Shown here: positions 8,504-17,814 of the stretch, piece by piece
Layout of the letters: each line of letters starts with the position of its first letter
Position numbering within the stretch: the stretch's first letter is position 1
Assembly: GCF_901538265.1 (NCBI RefSeq)
Contig: NZ_LR593886.1
Span: 7,399,738 to 7,463,737, forward strand
Source: Gemmata massiliana
GTDB lineage: Bacteria; Planctomycetota; Planctomycetia; Gemmatales; Gemmataceae
DNA: 64,000 nucleotides
Direction of reading: 5' to 3'
The notes under the pieces: generated by a model
Told to the model about the DNA's origin: nothing
The model's database searches: none
Seen by the model: only the letters and a program-made list of their open reading frames with translations
Position numbers and translations under genes: made by a program

Positions 8504-9604
8504 ATGGCAAAGTATCGTGTCGCGGTGATCGGTCGGACCGGTAAAGGAGCCTACGGCCACGGCCTCGATACCGTTTGGCTGAAGTGCGACAAAGCGGAAA
8601 TTGTCGCGGTTGCGGACGAGAACGAAGCCGGGCGCGCGGCCGCAGCCAAGCGCCTGAACACGAAAAGTGCCTACGCCGACTTCCGCCAGATGCTCGAAAA
8701 GGAAAAGCCACAAATCGTGAGCGTTGCCGACCGTTGGCCGGACTGCCATCGCGACATGGTACTCGCGTGCGCCGAACTCGGTGCAAGCATCTTCCTGGAA
8801 AAGCCCGTCGCCCAAACACTTCAACAGGCCGATGAAATGGTCGTGGCGTGCGACAGGCACCACGTCAAATGCGCGGTAGCCCATCAGACCGCCTACAGCC
8901 CGCGTGTCAAGGTGGTGAAAGACCTAATTGGCGAGGGGAAAATTGGCTCGATCCTGGAATTACGGGGACACGGTAAGGAGGACAAACGCGGCGGGGGCGA
9001 AGATCTGATGGTCCTCGGTACGCACACATTCGATCTGATGCGTCACCTCGCGGGCGATGCGAAGTGGTGTTTCGCCCGCATTCAGCAGACTGGGCGCAAA
9101 GCCGTATCTGGTGACGTGCGACAGGGCGGCGAACAAATCGGCCCGATTCTGGGTGACCACATCACTGCCACCTACGGTTTTGCGGGTATCACTAACGGCA
9201 ACTTCGTGACGCACGTAGCAAAAGACGGCGCGAGCACCCGATACTGGCTCGAAGTAAGGGGTACGAAAGGGACGATTCACCTGGGTTTTGGCGTCCTTCC
9301 GACTGCGTTTCTGTGCGAGGACCCGAGCGGCATGTTCGGCAAAAACAAAGCCACATGGGTCGAGATTACATCGGCCGGTCTCGGCAAACCCGAGCCACTA
9401 AACGCGAAGGAACTCGACAACGGCAACATCCTGATCGCAAACGACTTGATCGAAGCCATCGAAAAGGATCGTGCCCCACTCGACAGCCTGAGTGACGGCC
9501 GCGCCGCGCTGGAAATGGTTATGGCCGTGTACGAATCCCATCGCTTGGAGAGGCCGGTCGATCTGCCGCTGAAGAACCGCAAGCACCCGCTCACCGTGAT
9601 GTGA
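8504..9604 (+). CDS. Gfo/Idh/MocA-family oxidoreductase
   Basis: 366 aa, ATG at 8504. The N-terminal Rossmann fold starts YRVAVIGRTGKGAYGHG, and the family's EKP motif appears as FLEKPVAQT near residue 105. The C-terminal substrate domain follows, with GEDLMVLGTHTFDLMRHL. Such enzymes are NAD(P)-dependent dehydrogenases acting on sugars, inositols and similar substrates; planctomycetes carry very many. The substrate cannot be read from the sequence. No signal peptide is present, so it is cytoplasmic. Confidence 0.85.
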   Translation: MAKYRVAVIGRTGKGAYGHGLDTVWLKCDKAEIVAVADENEAGRAAAAKRLNTKSAYADFRQMLEKEKPQIVSVADRWPDCHRDMVLACAELGASIFLEKPVAQTLQQADEMVVACDRHHVKCAVAHQTAYSPRVKVVKDLIGEGKIGSILELRGHGKEDKRGGGEDLMVLGTHTFDLMRHLAGDAKWCFARIQQTGRKAVSGDVRQGGEQIGPILGDHITATYGFAGITNGNFVTHVAKDGASTRYWLEVRGTKGTIHLGFGVLPTAFLCEDPSGMFGKNKATWVEITSAGLGKPEPLNAKELDNGNILIANDLIEAIEKDRAPLDSLSDGRAALEMVMAVYESHRLERPVDLPLKNRKHPLTVM

Positions 9605-9625
9605 GCAACCAAACTGGAAACGCCC

Positions 9626-10255
9626 ATGATATTCGCCGATTGGAACGACTGGATCGAAACGAGTCTCAAAGTTCTCGGTGGGGTGGTGGCCACGCTCGGT
9701 GGGGTGGTGGCATACTGGCGCTTTGTCGTGGAGCGCGTTCACGAACAGGCTGCGGACATCGCTGTGAGCGTGCGTGAACCGACACTAGACGCCCCGACGT
9801 TCGTGTTCGTCGAAGTCTGTCTGACGAATAAGGGCAAGGTCAAAGTTCATGCGAAGACAGAGCGGAAAGACGGTTACGTGTTCAACGATGGTGTGGAGAT
9901 GTTCCGACACAGTTTCACACTTCAGGTGAAGCGCGTTGATACCGCTAATCTTGTTGGCCCGGCTCACCTCCACTGGTTCGACAGTCCAGCCCTCAAGTCT
10001 GTCGAGGGGCTCGACGAGTTCAACGTGCTCTACGAGTACGAGATGCCGGACCGGAACGGGCAAGCCGCTCTGATCGACTTCTGGATGGAACCTGGAGAGG
10101 GCTATCACTTCGGGATTCCCTTAACCATGAACCCTGGGTTCTACTTGGGCAAGATCACGTTCGTCGCGGCTGGAGGTGACACTAACTTCTGGAGCCGGAT
10201 TTTTCTCATCCGCGTGCCGGATCCAAAACTCCCCACACGGAACGAGCGCGAATAA
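9626..10255 (+). CDS. Membrane-anchored hypothetical protein
   Basis: 209 aa, 21 bases after the oxidoreductase. One membrane segment lies at about residues 14-34 (LKVLGGVVATLGGVVAYWRF), where an 18-base stretch is tandemly duplicated in the DNA (9674-9711), giving the repeated LGGVVA. The rest reads as a beta-rich cytoplasmic or periplasmic domain. No family was recognised. Co-transcription with the oxidoreductase is possible from spacing alone. Confidence 0.55.
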   Translation: MIFADWNDWIETSLKVLGGVVATLGGVVAYWRFVVERVHEQAADIAVSVREPTLDAPTFVFVEVCLTNKGKVKVHAKTERKDGYVFNDGVEMFRHSFTLQVKRVDTANLVGPAHLHWFDSPALKSVEGLDEFNVLYEYEMPDRNGQAALIDFWMEPGEGYHFGIPLTMNPGFYLGKITFVAAGGDTNFWSRIFLIRVPDPKLPTRNERE

Positions 10256-10440
10256 ACCGCACGCGAGACACGGGAACCGGTTACCACGAGCGGGCCTACT
10301 TGGATCCCGCCCGCGCTTCGAGTTGACATGCCCGGTTCGCTGCTGCTAGAGTCCGCTGCCACAAGTACGGAAGGAGTCGGCGGATTAACCCGGAGTCGTG
10401 GAACGCACTGATTCGTGGGGAACGGCGCGGACCGTTCGCA

Positions 10441-11448
10441 ATGTTCGCGCGCGCCGGGCTCAGAGTCGCGAGTTGGCCCTACGGTCTCGCGATGCGCGCG
10501 CGGAACCGGGCGTTTGATCGCGGCTGGAATCGCACACACACCGCCGCGGTGCCGGTCGTGAGCGTCGGGAATCTCACACTCGGCGGCACCGGTAAGACGC
10601 CGTGCGTGGAATGGGTCGCTCGTTTTTTTCGCGAACGCGACCAACAAGTCACAATCCTCAGTCGCGGATATGGGGCCGAAACCGGGCGCAACGACGAAGC
10701 AATGGTTCTGGAAGAGAACTTACCAGACGTACCGCACCTACAAGACAGCGATCGGGTTAGGCTCGCAGAAACCGCGGTGGAGGAACTCGAAGCGGAACTG
10801 CTCGTGCTCGACGACGGGTTCCAGCACCGGCGGCTGCACCGCGACCTTGATATCGTGCTGATCGACACGACGCACCCGCCGATGCGCGACTACCAGTTCC
10901 CGCGCGGTACGCTGCGCGAGCCGGCAAGCGGACTGCGTCGGGCAGGGGCGATTTTGCTCACGCGCTGTGACCAAATACCCGAAGCCGAAGTCGAGGCGAT
11001 TCGCGCGTGGGTCACGCGACGCTTCCCACAAGTGCCGATCGCAACAACTGAGCACCGACCGACGGAACTGGTGGGCTACAACGAGGCAAATGAAGAAGTA
11101 CACGAACTGGTGGAGTCGCTTGGTGGCAAGACTGTAGGCGGGTTCTGCGGGATCGGGAACCCGGTCGCGTTTCGGCACACTCTCGAATCGCTGGGAGCGT
11201 GTACCACGGATTTTCGCACCTTCCCCGACCATCACGCTTACACGCGGGAAGATGTGGACGATCTCAACCACTGGGCGGCACGTTTGCCCTCCGATGCGGT
11301 CATCGTGACAACGCAGAAAGATTGGGTGAAGCTCCGAATACCCACACTTGGTGGGCGCCCGCTACGGGCCGTGCGGATTGGGCTCCACTTCCGTGACGGA
11401 GAAGCAGCTTTCGCGGAAGTGCTGGAGCGGGTCACACCAACCGCGTAG
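10441..11448 (+). CDS. lpxK: Tetraacyldisaccharide 4'-kinase (lipid A)
   Basis: At least 335 aa. LpxK phosphorylates the 4' position of the lipid A disaccharide at the inner membrane. The P-loop is [17 protein letters not shown], followed by ILSRGYGAE and [19 protein letters not shown], all typical. The ATG at 10441 may not be the true start: the frame stays open upstream and encodes NPESWNALIRGERRGPFA, which resembles LpxK N termini, and an AAGGAG sits at 10371-10376 before an in-frame ATT at 10384. It heads an LPS-core operon. Confidence 0.9.
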   Translation: MFARAGLRVASWPYGLAMRARNRAFDRGWNRTHTAAVPVVSVGNLTLGGTGKTPCVEWVARFFRERDQQVTILSRGYGAETGRNDEAMVLEENLPDVPHLQDSDRVRLAETAVEELEAELLVLDDGFQHRRLHRDLDIVLIDTTHPPMRDYQFPRGTLREPASGLRRAGAILLTRCDQIPEAEVEAIRAWVTRRFPQVPIATTEHRPTELVGYNEANEEVHELVESLGGKTVGGFCGIGNPVAFRHTLESLGACTTDFRTFPDHHAYTREDVDDLNHWAARLPSDAVIVTTQKDWVKLRIPTLGGRPLRAVRIGLHFRDGEAAFAEVLERVTPTA

Positions 11449-11568
11449 CATCCGCGGAGTGGTCAAGGCCCGTAGAGACTGGAATGATTCCCCGATCGCA
11501 CGGGGTTGGATCGGTGGCGCGAGCAGGACGCCCGCGTGCCTCAGAAGCATGGCAACGGATTGTCAACA

Positions 11569-13059
11569 ATGACCGACCTGACCGAACTCGTGCAGAACCT
11601 CGGCGCCCCCCGCGTTCTCGTCGTGGGCGACGTGATGCTCGACCGCTACGTGTGGGGCAACGCCGAGCGGATCAGCCAAGAAGCTCCCGTCATCCTGCTC
11701 CGCGCCGACAAGCGCGAAGAGCGCCTCGGTGGTGCGAGCAGCGTCGCCACAATGCTTCAGGCACTCGGGGCGCGCACGAGCGTGATTGGTGCCGTTGGTA
11801 CCGACGGCGACGGGTTCCACGCCCGGCGCATCCTCACCGACCTCGGGATCGACGCGGACGGCGTCGTCGCCGACCCGGACCGCCCCACGACCGTCAAAGA
11901 GCGCTACATCGGGCGCGCCCAGGCCAAGCACCCGCAGCAGATGATTCGAGTGGATTACGAGAGCCGCGAACCGGTCTCTGATGCGGTGGAACGGCGCCTC
12001 GCGGACACCCTCGTAGCCAAGATCCGCGAAGCGGACATCGTGCTCGTGAGCGACTACGACAAGGGAGTTTGCACACCGGGCTTGCTCCGCGTTGCGATCG
12101 AGGTCGCGAAAGCACGCGGCATTCGTGTGATTGCGGACCCCACGCGCGGCGGTGATTACGCGAAGTACCGCGGGTGTTCGAGCATGACGCCGAACCGCCT
12201 TGAGGCGGGCCTCGCGACCAACCGGAACATCCGCACACACGCCGAGGCCCTGACCGCCGCCGCACAGTTGCGCGACACGCTGAGCCTCGAAGCCGGAATC
12301 GTCACTCTCGACAAGGACGGCATGGCGCTCGCGCACACCGACGGGCGCAGCGCGATTTTCCCGACGCGCCCGCGCCAAGTGTACGACATCACCGGGGCCG
12401 GCGACATGGTGATGGCGACACTCGGCCTCGCACTCGCGGCCGGTGCCGACTACGAGCCGGCGATTCGCCTCGCGAACATCGCGGGGGGGCTCGAAGTCGA
12501 GAAGATCGGCGTCGCCACCGTCACGCGCGACGAGATCCTCGCCGACCTGCTCCACGCTCCGTTCCGAGTCGCGGAGCGCGTCCCCGGTGCCGCAAAGGTT
12601 GCGGCCCTTCCGCAACTCCTCACCGAGCTCGACTCCCGGCGCCGGAACGGGCAGAAGATCGCGTTCACCAACGGGTGCTTCGACGTGCTCCACGCGGGGC
12701 ACGTACAGTACCTCGCGGAAGCGCGGCGGCAAGCGGATTGTCTCGTCGTAGCGCTTAACAGTGACACGAGCGTGAAGCAGCTCAAGGGACCGGCGCGCCC
12801 GCTCAACCCGGAAGTCGCCCGAGCGCTTGTGCTCGCGGGGCTTCAGGACGTGGATTTCGTGACCATCTTCAGCGACAAGACGCCGATCTCGGTTATCGAG
12901 GCCATCCGTCCGGACGTGCTGGTGAAGGGCGCGGACTACCACAAATCGGATGTAGTTGGTGCGGACTTCGTGGAGAGCTACGGCGGGCGCGTCCACCTGG
13001 CCGACCTCCGCGCCGGGTTCTCCACAACGAACCTCATCGAGCGCATGAAAGCGGCGTAG
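11569..13059 (+). CDS. hldE: Bifunctional heptose-7-phosphate kinase / heptose-1-phosphate adenylyltransferase
   Basis: 496 aa, ATG at 11569. The N-terminal PfkB-type sugar kinase (about 1-330) starts RVLVVGDVMLDRYVWG and has its GAGD motif near residue 273 (YDITGAGDMV). The C-terminal nucleotidyltransferase begins near 363 with FTNGCFDVLHAGHVQYL. Together they perform two steps of ADP-heptose synthesis. A frame upstream to 11506 adds 21 unconserved residues. Placed between lpxK and the heptosyltransferase; the matching epimerase gene hldD is 12 kb away at 25130. Confidence 0.95.
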   Translation: MTDLTELVQNLGAPRVLVVGDVMLDRYVWGNAERISQEAPVILLRADKREERLGGASSVATMLQALGARTSVIGAVGTDGDGFHARRILTDLGIDADGVVADPDRPTTVKERYIGRAQAKHPQQMIRVDYESREPVSDAVERRLADTLVAKIREADIVLVSDYDKGVCTPGLLRVAIEVAKARGIRVIADPTRGGDYAKYRGCSSMTPNRLEAGLATNRNIRTHAEALTAAAQLRDTLSLEAGIVTLDKDGMALAHTDGRSAIFPTRPRQVYDITGAGDMVMATLGLALAAGADYEPAIRLANIAGGLEVEKIGVATVTRDEILADLLHAPFRVAERVPGAAKVAALPQLLTELDSRRRNGQKIAFTNGCFDVLHAGHVQYLAEARRQADCLVVALNSDTSVKQLKGPARPLNPEVARALVLAGLQDVDFVTIFSDKTPISVIEAIRPDVLVKGADYHKSDVVGADFVESYGGRVHLADLRAGFSTTNLIERMKAA

Positions 13060-13102
13060 TTCTTCCTGGACGTGCTGTGGCGCCAACCGGCCGGTTTGAC
13101 TC

Positions 13103-14170
13103 ATGCACCGAATCGCGCTCTTTCTCCCGAACTGGATCGGCGACGTGGTGATGGCCACGCCCGCGATCCGCGCCGTGCGCGCGGCGTTCCCCGCGGCCGA
13201 ACTGGTGGCCGTCTGCAAGCCCTACGTGGCCGACGTCATCGCGGGCGCGCCGTGGTTCGGTCGCACGATCCTCGCGGACAAGCGCGGCCCGCGTTCGCAG
13301 CGCCTGTTCGGTGTCGCACACCAACTGCGCGAAGCACACGTTGATGCCGCCCTGCTCTTCCCCAACTCGTTCCGCACCGCACTCACCGCTTACCTGGGTG
13401 GGTGCAAGCGCATCGTCGGGTTCGCGCGGTACGCACGCGGGCGAATGCTGACCGACAAGCTCTACGCCAAGACCGATGATCGCGGCCGGTTCGTACCGTC
13501 GCCCGCGATCGACGACTACAACCGGCTCGCGGCAACACTGGGGGCCACCCCCGACCACCGGATGGAACTGTTCACCACGCCGTCCGACGATGCAAACGCC
13601 GAAACCGTGTGGCAACAGTTCGGCCTTGCCCGTTACGCGCGGGTGGTGGCACTCAACCCGGGTGCGGCGTTTGGTGCGGCGAAGCACTGGGGAGAGGATC
13701 ATTTTGCGGAACTCGCCCGCGCTCTCACGTCGCGCTTCGGGTGTGGAGCGCTCGTGCTGTGCGGCCCCGGCGAGCGCGAAATGGCACGAAAAATCGCAGA
13801 AGAGAGCCGCTCGCCGCACGTGTTCGCACTCAGCGACGCCGCACTGTCACTCGGGTTAACGAAAGCGATCGTGAAGCGCGCCGACCTGCTCGTCACCACC
13901 GACAGCGGTCCCCGACACTTCGCCGCCGCGTTTAACCGACCGGTCGTGTCGCTGTTCGGGCCGACGCACATTGAGTGGACGGAGACGTACTTCACGAAGG
14001 AAATTTATCTCCAGAAGAAGCTCGCGTGCGGCCCGTGCCAGCAGCGCGTCTGCCCCCTGGGGCACCACCGCTGTATGCGTGAATTGGCACCCACAGAAGT
14101 CTTCCGCGCAGCGGAACAACTGCTCACGCGCGTTCCCCTCGCAATGCGGGAGGTGCCGCGTGCCGCTTGA
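13103..14170 (+). CDS. ADP-heptose:LPS heptosyltransferase (WaaF-like)
   Basis: 355 aa, ATG at 13103, 43 bases after hldE. A GT9-fold glycosyltransferase: N-terminal RIALFLPNWIGDVVMATPAI and C-terminal TTDSGPRHFAAAFNRPVVSL followed by FGPTHIEWT, which contact the nucleotide sugar in this family. It transfers L-glycero-D-manno-heptose to the growing core on the cytoplasmic face. The pattern is nearer to heptosyltransferase II (WaaF) than to WaaC, but this should not be taken as proven. The last 11 bases overlap the next gene. Confidence 0.9.
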   Translation: MHRIALFLPNWIGDVVMATPAIRAVRAAFPAAELVAVCKPYVADVIAGAPWFGRTILADKRGPRSQRLFGVAHQLREAHVDAALLFPNSFRTALTAYLGGCKRIVGFARYARGRMLTDKLYAKTDDRGRFVPSPAIDDYNRLAATLGATPDHRMELFTTPSDDANAETVWQQFGLARYARVVALNPGAAFGAAKHWGEDHFAELARALTSRFGCGALVLCGPGEREMARKIAEESRSPHVFALSDAALSLGLTKAIVKRADLLVTTDSGPRHFAAAFNRPVVSLFGPTHIEWTETYFTKEIYLQKKLACGPCQQRVCPLGHHRCMRELAPTEVFRAAEQLLTRVPLAMREVPRAA

Positions 14171-15629
14171 CACGACGACCTCCCCGAGAACGAGCATCCG
14201 CGGCCCGCAAGTCGTGTTCGCGCCGAATCCCGACACCACCGGCACACTCACCATCAACCCCGTGTTCGCCGAGCTGTTCGCGCGCGTCGGGTTAGCATCT
14301 GCAGCCGGATTTTTCGAGTTGCCCGGCGAGGTGGTGAGCGGGCACGCCGACCGACACGTGATGCGCGTGGAAGTGCCGGGGGCACCCCGCGCATTTTATC
14401 TCAAACGACAGCACGTGGTGGGCTGGCGCGAGAAATGGCGGAACAGTCGCGCCGGGTTCGGATGGGCGTCTCGTTGCGCGCGCGAAGCCGAGCTACTGAG
14501 ACAACTCGAAGCCGCAAAGTTACCCGCGCCGCGGTGGGCCGTGGTGGGCACGCACGGCAACCGCGCGTTCCTGCTGGTGGAAGAAATCCCGGACGCGGTC
14601 GACCTCCGACGAGTGCTGAGTGACAACGCGCTCTCGCGTGTCCAACGAAGCGCTCTGGCCACACGGCTCGGCGAAACAATCGCCGCGGTTCACGCGGCCG
14701 GGTTCAGTTCGCCGGACCTCACCGCGAAGCATGTCCTTGTGAACCCGGACACGCTCGCGATTACATTCCTCGACTGGCAATCCGCAGAGCGCGGCGCATC
14801 GGTAAGCGAACCTGAGCGAACCAATGCGCTGGGCGCGCTGCACGCTTCACTTGCCGAGCCGCTCGCTTCACCTACTGAACGGGTTCGCGTGTTGCGAGCG
14901 TATCGCGCATCATCTTTACCCGCTCAGCAAAGGGCCGCGTGCGTCCTCCGCGCCGCAGCTCGGCACGCGAAGCGCCGATCCATTCGCGATCAGCTCCAAC
15001 CCGAAGGTGCCTCGCAGAAACAGCGACTCGTGTGGCTCGCGGGCGAAGCGGTGTGCGCCATCCCGGAAATTGCTGCGGAATGGCCCAAGCCCGCGGTCGC
15101 CCCGCCATTCTACTGCCCCGGCGCGAACGACGCGATCGCTCTCCGTGTACTGGGGTACGACGCGACGCTCGTGCGCGGCTACACGTCAGCACCTGTCGGC
15201 CGCTTCCGCGCGTGGGCACGTGCCGCCCCGTGGCGCGCGCCCGGTGTTACGATCGGCCGCGTGCTGTTCCACCTTCAGCGGTACGGCGTGCCCGGTCCGC
15301 GTTTGCTCGCCTTTGGTCAACGGCTCACGAGTGCGATCGGCGCCGAGTGGTTCGCGCTGTACGAAAGTCCGCCCGGAATGCCCTTGCAGAAATGGCGGTA
15401 CACGGCATCTTTCGCCGCACGCCGGGCGGCCCTTGATCGTGTCGCCGACTGTCTAGCCAAGTTGCACGCCGCCGGGTGCGTGCTGACTGACCCGCAAGCC
15501 GCGTTTTCGGTTCATGACGGCGCCGCGTGCGTGACGGATCCGCGTGCGGTGCGAATCGTGCGCCGCGTGCGCACTTCGGCCCGAAGGCGCGATCTCCGCG
15601 ACGCGGCCCGATTGTTAGGAGTGGAATGA
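14160..15629 (+). CDS. Tandem kinase-like protein of the LPS kinase (InaA/WaaP) group
   Basis: 489 aa. The start is GTG at 14160, with GGGAGG 6 bases upstream, overlapping the end of the heptosyltransferase gene; a longer upstream frame encodes no conserved sequence. The first lobe (about 25-235) has a kinase Lys in AFYLKRQH, a modified catalytic loop (GFSSPDLTAKHVLVN, with SPD for HRD and His for the usual Asn) and LDW for DFG. A second lobe (about 310-489) is more degenerate: GYDATLVRGYT, then LHAAGCVLTDPQAAF. Likely role: LPS-core sugar phosphorylation, or a regulatory pseudokinase partner for the next gene. Confidence 0.75.
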   Translation: MPLDTTTSPRTSIRGPQVVFAPNPDTTGTLTINPVFAELFARVGLASAAGFFELPGEVVSGHADRHVMRVEVPGAPRAFYLKRQHVVGWREKWRNSRAGFGWASRCAREAELLRQLEAAKLPAPRWAVVGTHGNRAFLLVEEIPDAVDLRRVLSDNALSRVQRSALATRLGETIAAVHAAGFSSPDLTAKHVLVNPDTLAITFLDWQSAERGASVSEPERTNALGALHASLAEPLASPTERVRVLRAYRASSLPAQQRAACVLRAAARHAKRRSIRDQLQPEGASQKQRLVWLAGEAVCAIPEIAAEWPKPAVAPPFYCPGANDAIALRVLGYDATLVRGYTSAPVGRFRAWARAAPWRAPGVTIGRVLFHLQRYGVPGPRLLAFGQRLTSAIGAEWFALYESPPGMPLQKWRYTASFAARRAALDRVADCLAKLHAAGCVLTDPQAAFSVHDGAACVTDPRAVRIVRRVRTSARRRDLRDAARLLGVE

Positions 15630-16588
15630 ACGCGCACCCGCGAAATCTCAACTCCGATCCGTCGCGGTTTCCGCCAGCTGTGGGCGATCCGGTGTCGTCG
15701 TGGTGGCGCCGCATTCGGCGCGGCGTGCGACTGATTCGGCGCCAAGCCGATTGGGAGCGGTTCGCGGGCGAAGATTGGCCGGACCGCGTCATGCAGGTGC
15801 CGCTCACCGACCGCGAGTACCAGAAACAGGGCCGGTCGATCGGGCGCAAGGTCTTCACCGAGGGCCGCGACAAGCTCAGCGTGTACCTCAAGCGCCACTA
15901 CCGGCTACCGTGGCTCCAGGGCGTTCTGGCCACGCTGATGCCCGGGCGCGCGTGGTCCCCGGGGCTCCAAGAGTGGCAGCGCCTGTGCTGGGCGAAGGAG
16001 CACGGGTTCCCGGTTCCGCGCCCGGTCGCCGCGGGGCAGTTTGTCGGACCATGGGGCAAGTTGCAGGGGTTCCTCGCGGTCGAAGAACTGCACGGGATGC
16101 TCCCGCTGCACGAGGCTGTTCCGCGTGCGGCCAGGACACTCGATGCGCGATCCTTCGCGCGATGGAAGTGCGGCTTAACGGCCGAGCTCGCGCGCTTGGC
16201 GCGCGAGCTCCATCTGCGCAAGGTGTTTCACAAAGACCTCTACTTCTGCCACTTCTACATCCCGGAAGCGCTCACGCGAACGGTGCCCTCCGACTGGACG
16301 AACCGTGCCGTGATGATCGACCTGCACCGGCTCTCGCGGCACCCGGTTACGGCCGTCTGGTGGCAGGTGAAGGACGTGGCCCAACTGCTGTTTTCCTCGG
16401 ACGTTGAGGGCGTGACCGCGCGCGACCGCGTGCGGTTCTGGAAGCTCTATCGGCGCAACTGGCCCGGCGGGAAGTGCCCGGGCGAGTGGCTGCGCCCGCT
16501 CGTGAAGTGGAAGTGGAACCTGTACCGCCGGCACAACGAAAAGAAGCCGTCGGCCGTGCCCTACGATCGGCAACGGAGCGCCGCTTAG
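15626..16588 (+). CDS. LPS core heptose kinase, WaaP-like
   Basis: 320 aa, ATG at 15626 overlapping the previous TGA (ATGA). Its catalytic region, HKDLYFCHFYI (from H202; D204) and VMIDLHRLSRH, closely matches E. coli WaaP/RfaP, which phosphorylates inner-core heptose I and stabilises the outer membrane. The nucleotide-binding Lys is in LSVYLKRHYR. A cytoplasmic soluble enzyme. Coupling to both neighbours by overlap or zero spacing indicates one transcript with heptose synthesis and transfer. Confidence 0.88.
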   Translation: MNAHPRNLNSDPSRFPPAVGDPVSSWWRRIRRGVRLIRRQADWERFAGEDWPDRVMQVPLTDREYQKQGRSIGRKVFTEGRDKLSVYLKRHYRLPWLQGVLATLMPGRAWSPGLQEWQRLCWAKEHGFPVPRPVAAGQFVGPWGKLQGFLAVEELHGMLPLHEAVPRAARTLDARSFARWKCGLTAELARLARELHLRKVFHKDLYFCHFYIPEALTRTVPSDWTNRAVMIDLHRLSRHPVTAVWWQVKDVAQLLFSSDVEGVTARDRVRFWKLYRRNWPGGKCPGEWLRPLVKWKWNLYRRHNEKKPSAVPYDRQRSAA

Positions 16589-17758
16589 ATGGACATCGCA
16601 CTGTGTTACGAGAGCGTGCTCCCGGCACGCGGCGGGGCGGAAACCTACCTCGGCGACCTCGCACGCCGGCTCGCGCGGGACGGGCACGCGGTTCACCTCT
16701 ACGCGGCGCGCTGGGACGCGAACGCGCTGCCCCCCGCGACGCACTTCCACCGGATTGATGTGCCGAGCGGCCCGCGGTTCCTCCGCCCGTGGCGGTTCGG
16801 GGTCGCGTGCGAAGAAGCACTGAAACACAATCAGCACGATGTGAGTATCGGCTTCGACAAAACGTGGGGTCAGGACGTTCTCTACCCCCAGGGCGGGTTG
16901 CACGCCGCGAGCGCGGCCCACAACCTGCTGAAGTTCCCGGGCGCCCTCTCGCGCGGGCTCGCCGCAGTGGGGAAGTGGCTCGACCCGGCCGCGTGGTCGT
17001 TCGCGCGACTCGAGCGCAAGCAGTACCTGGGGCCGAACCAGCCGCTCGTGATCGTGAATAGCTTCATGGTGCAGCGGCACTTCGAGCAGTTCTACGGCGT
17101 GCCGCCCGAGTCCGTGCGCGTGGTACGAAGTGCCATCGACCCGATGCGGTTCGCGGCCGAAGACCGGCTCAAACGTCGGCACGAAGAGCGCGGGCGGTGG
17201 ATGGTGTTCCCGGAAGAAACGGTCGGGCTGTTCGTCGCGATGAATTACCGACTAAAGGGGCTGTCTCCGCTCCTGAAGGCGCTCGCGCTCGTCCCGCGCA
17301 ACAAACCGTTCCGGTTGGCAGTGGTCGGGAACCCGAAGTTCAAGCGGTACCAGCGGGAAGCAGAAAAGCTCGGTGTCGCGGACCGCGTCGTGTTCCTGGG
17401 GCACCGCGACGACCCGAAGAATTGCTACTTTGCAGCAGATTTTCTCGTTCACCCGACGTTTTACGACCCGTGCTCGCTGGTCGCCCTCGAAGCGCTCGCG
17501 TGTGGGCTGCCGGTCATCACGTCCCGGTACAACGGCGCAAGCGAGTTACTTACTCCGCCGAACGACGGTGCCGTTATCAATGATCCGCACGACGCAAAGG
17601 CCTTGGCCGCTGCGATGCACCGATTTACGGACCATTCTTACCGCGCAGAAGCGTCGAGTGCCGCACGACAAACGGGCACGAAATGGACTTTCGAGCACCA
17701 CTACCAGGCGCTGCTCAACGTGTTCGGTGAAGTGCGCAAAATCAAGAAAGCCGCGTAA
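16589..17758 (+). CDS. Glycosyltransferase family 4 (WaaG-like)
   Basis: 389 aa. The ATG follows the previous stop codon with no gap. GT-B fold: N-terminal CYESVLPARGGAETYLGDLA, nucleotide-sugar domain with LGHRDDPKNCYFAADFLVHP and the E-x7-E region in PCSLVALEALACGLPV. The order heptosyltransferase, WaaP-like kinase, GT4 resembles enterobacterial waa loci, where WaaG adds the first outer-core glucose; donor and acceptor here are unproven. The stop codon lies inside a long perfect hairpin. Confidence 0.9.
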   Translation: MDIALCYESVLPARGGAETYLGDLARRLARDGHAVHLYAARWDANALPPATHFHRIDVPSGPRFLRPWRFGVACEEALKHNQHDVSIGFDKTWGQDVLYPQGGLHAASAAHNLLKFPGALSRGLAAVGKWLDPAAWSFARLERKQYLGPNQPLVIVNSFMVQRHFEQFYGVPPESVRVVRSAIDPMRFAAEDRLKRRHEERGRWMVFPEETVGLFVAMNYRLKGLSPLLKALALVPRNKPFRLAVVGNPKFKRYQREAEKLGVADRVVFLGHRDDPKNCYFAADFLVHPTFYDPCSLVALEALACGLPVITSRYNGASELLTPPNDGAVINDPHDAKALAAAMHRFTDHSYRAEASSAARQTGTKWTFEHHYQALLNVFGEVRKIKKAA

Positions 17759-17798
17759 GGTGAAGCCCGCCCACAAGGGCGGGCTTCACCTTACGCGG
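17751..17798. terminator. Perfect 22-bp hairpin between convergent genes
   Basis: Arms at 17751-17772 and 17777-17798 are perfect inverse complements with an ACAA loop. The stop codon of the upstream glycosyltransferase is within the left arm. There is no T-tract on the plus side. It lies between converging genes and probably acts as a bidirectional terminator or mRNA 3'-end stabiliser. Confidence 0.75.
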
Positions 17799-17814
17799 TG
17801 AGCTGTGTCGCGGA

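Noticed and set aside
11563-13218. 551-codon minus-strand open frame opposite hldE
   Set aside because: Arg/His/Glu-rich mirror translation of a high-GC gene; the plus strand has a clear HldE with both domains.
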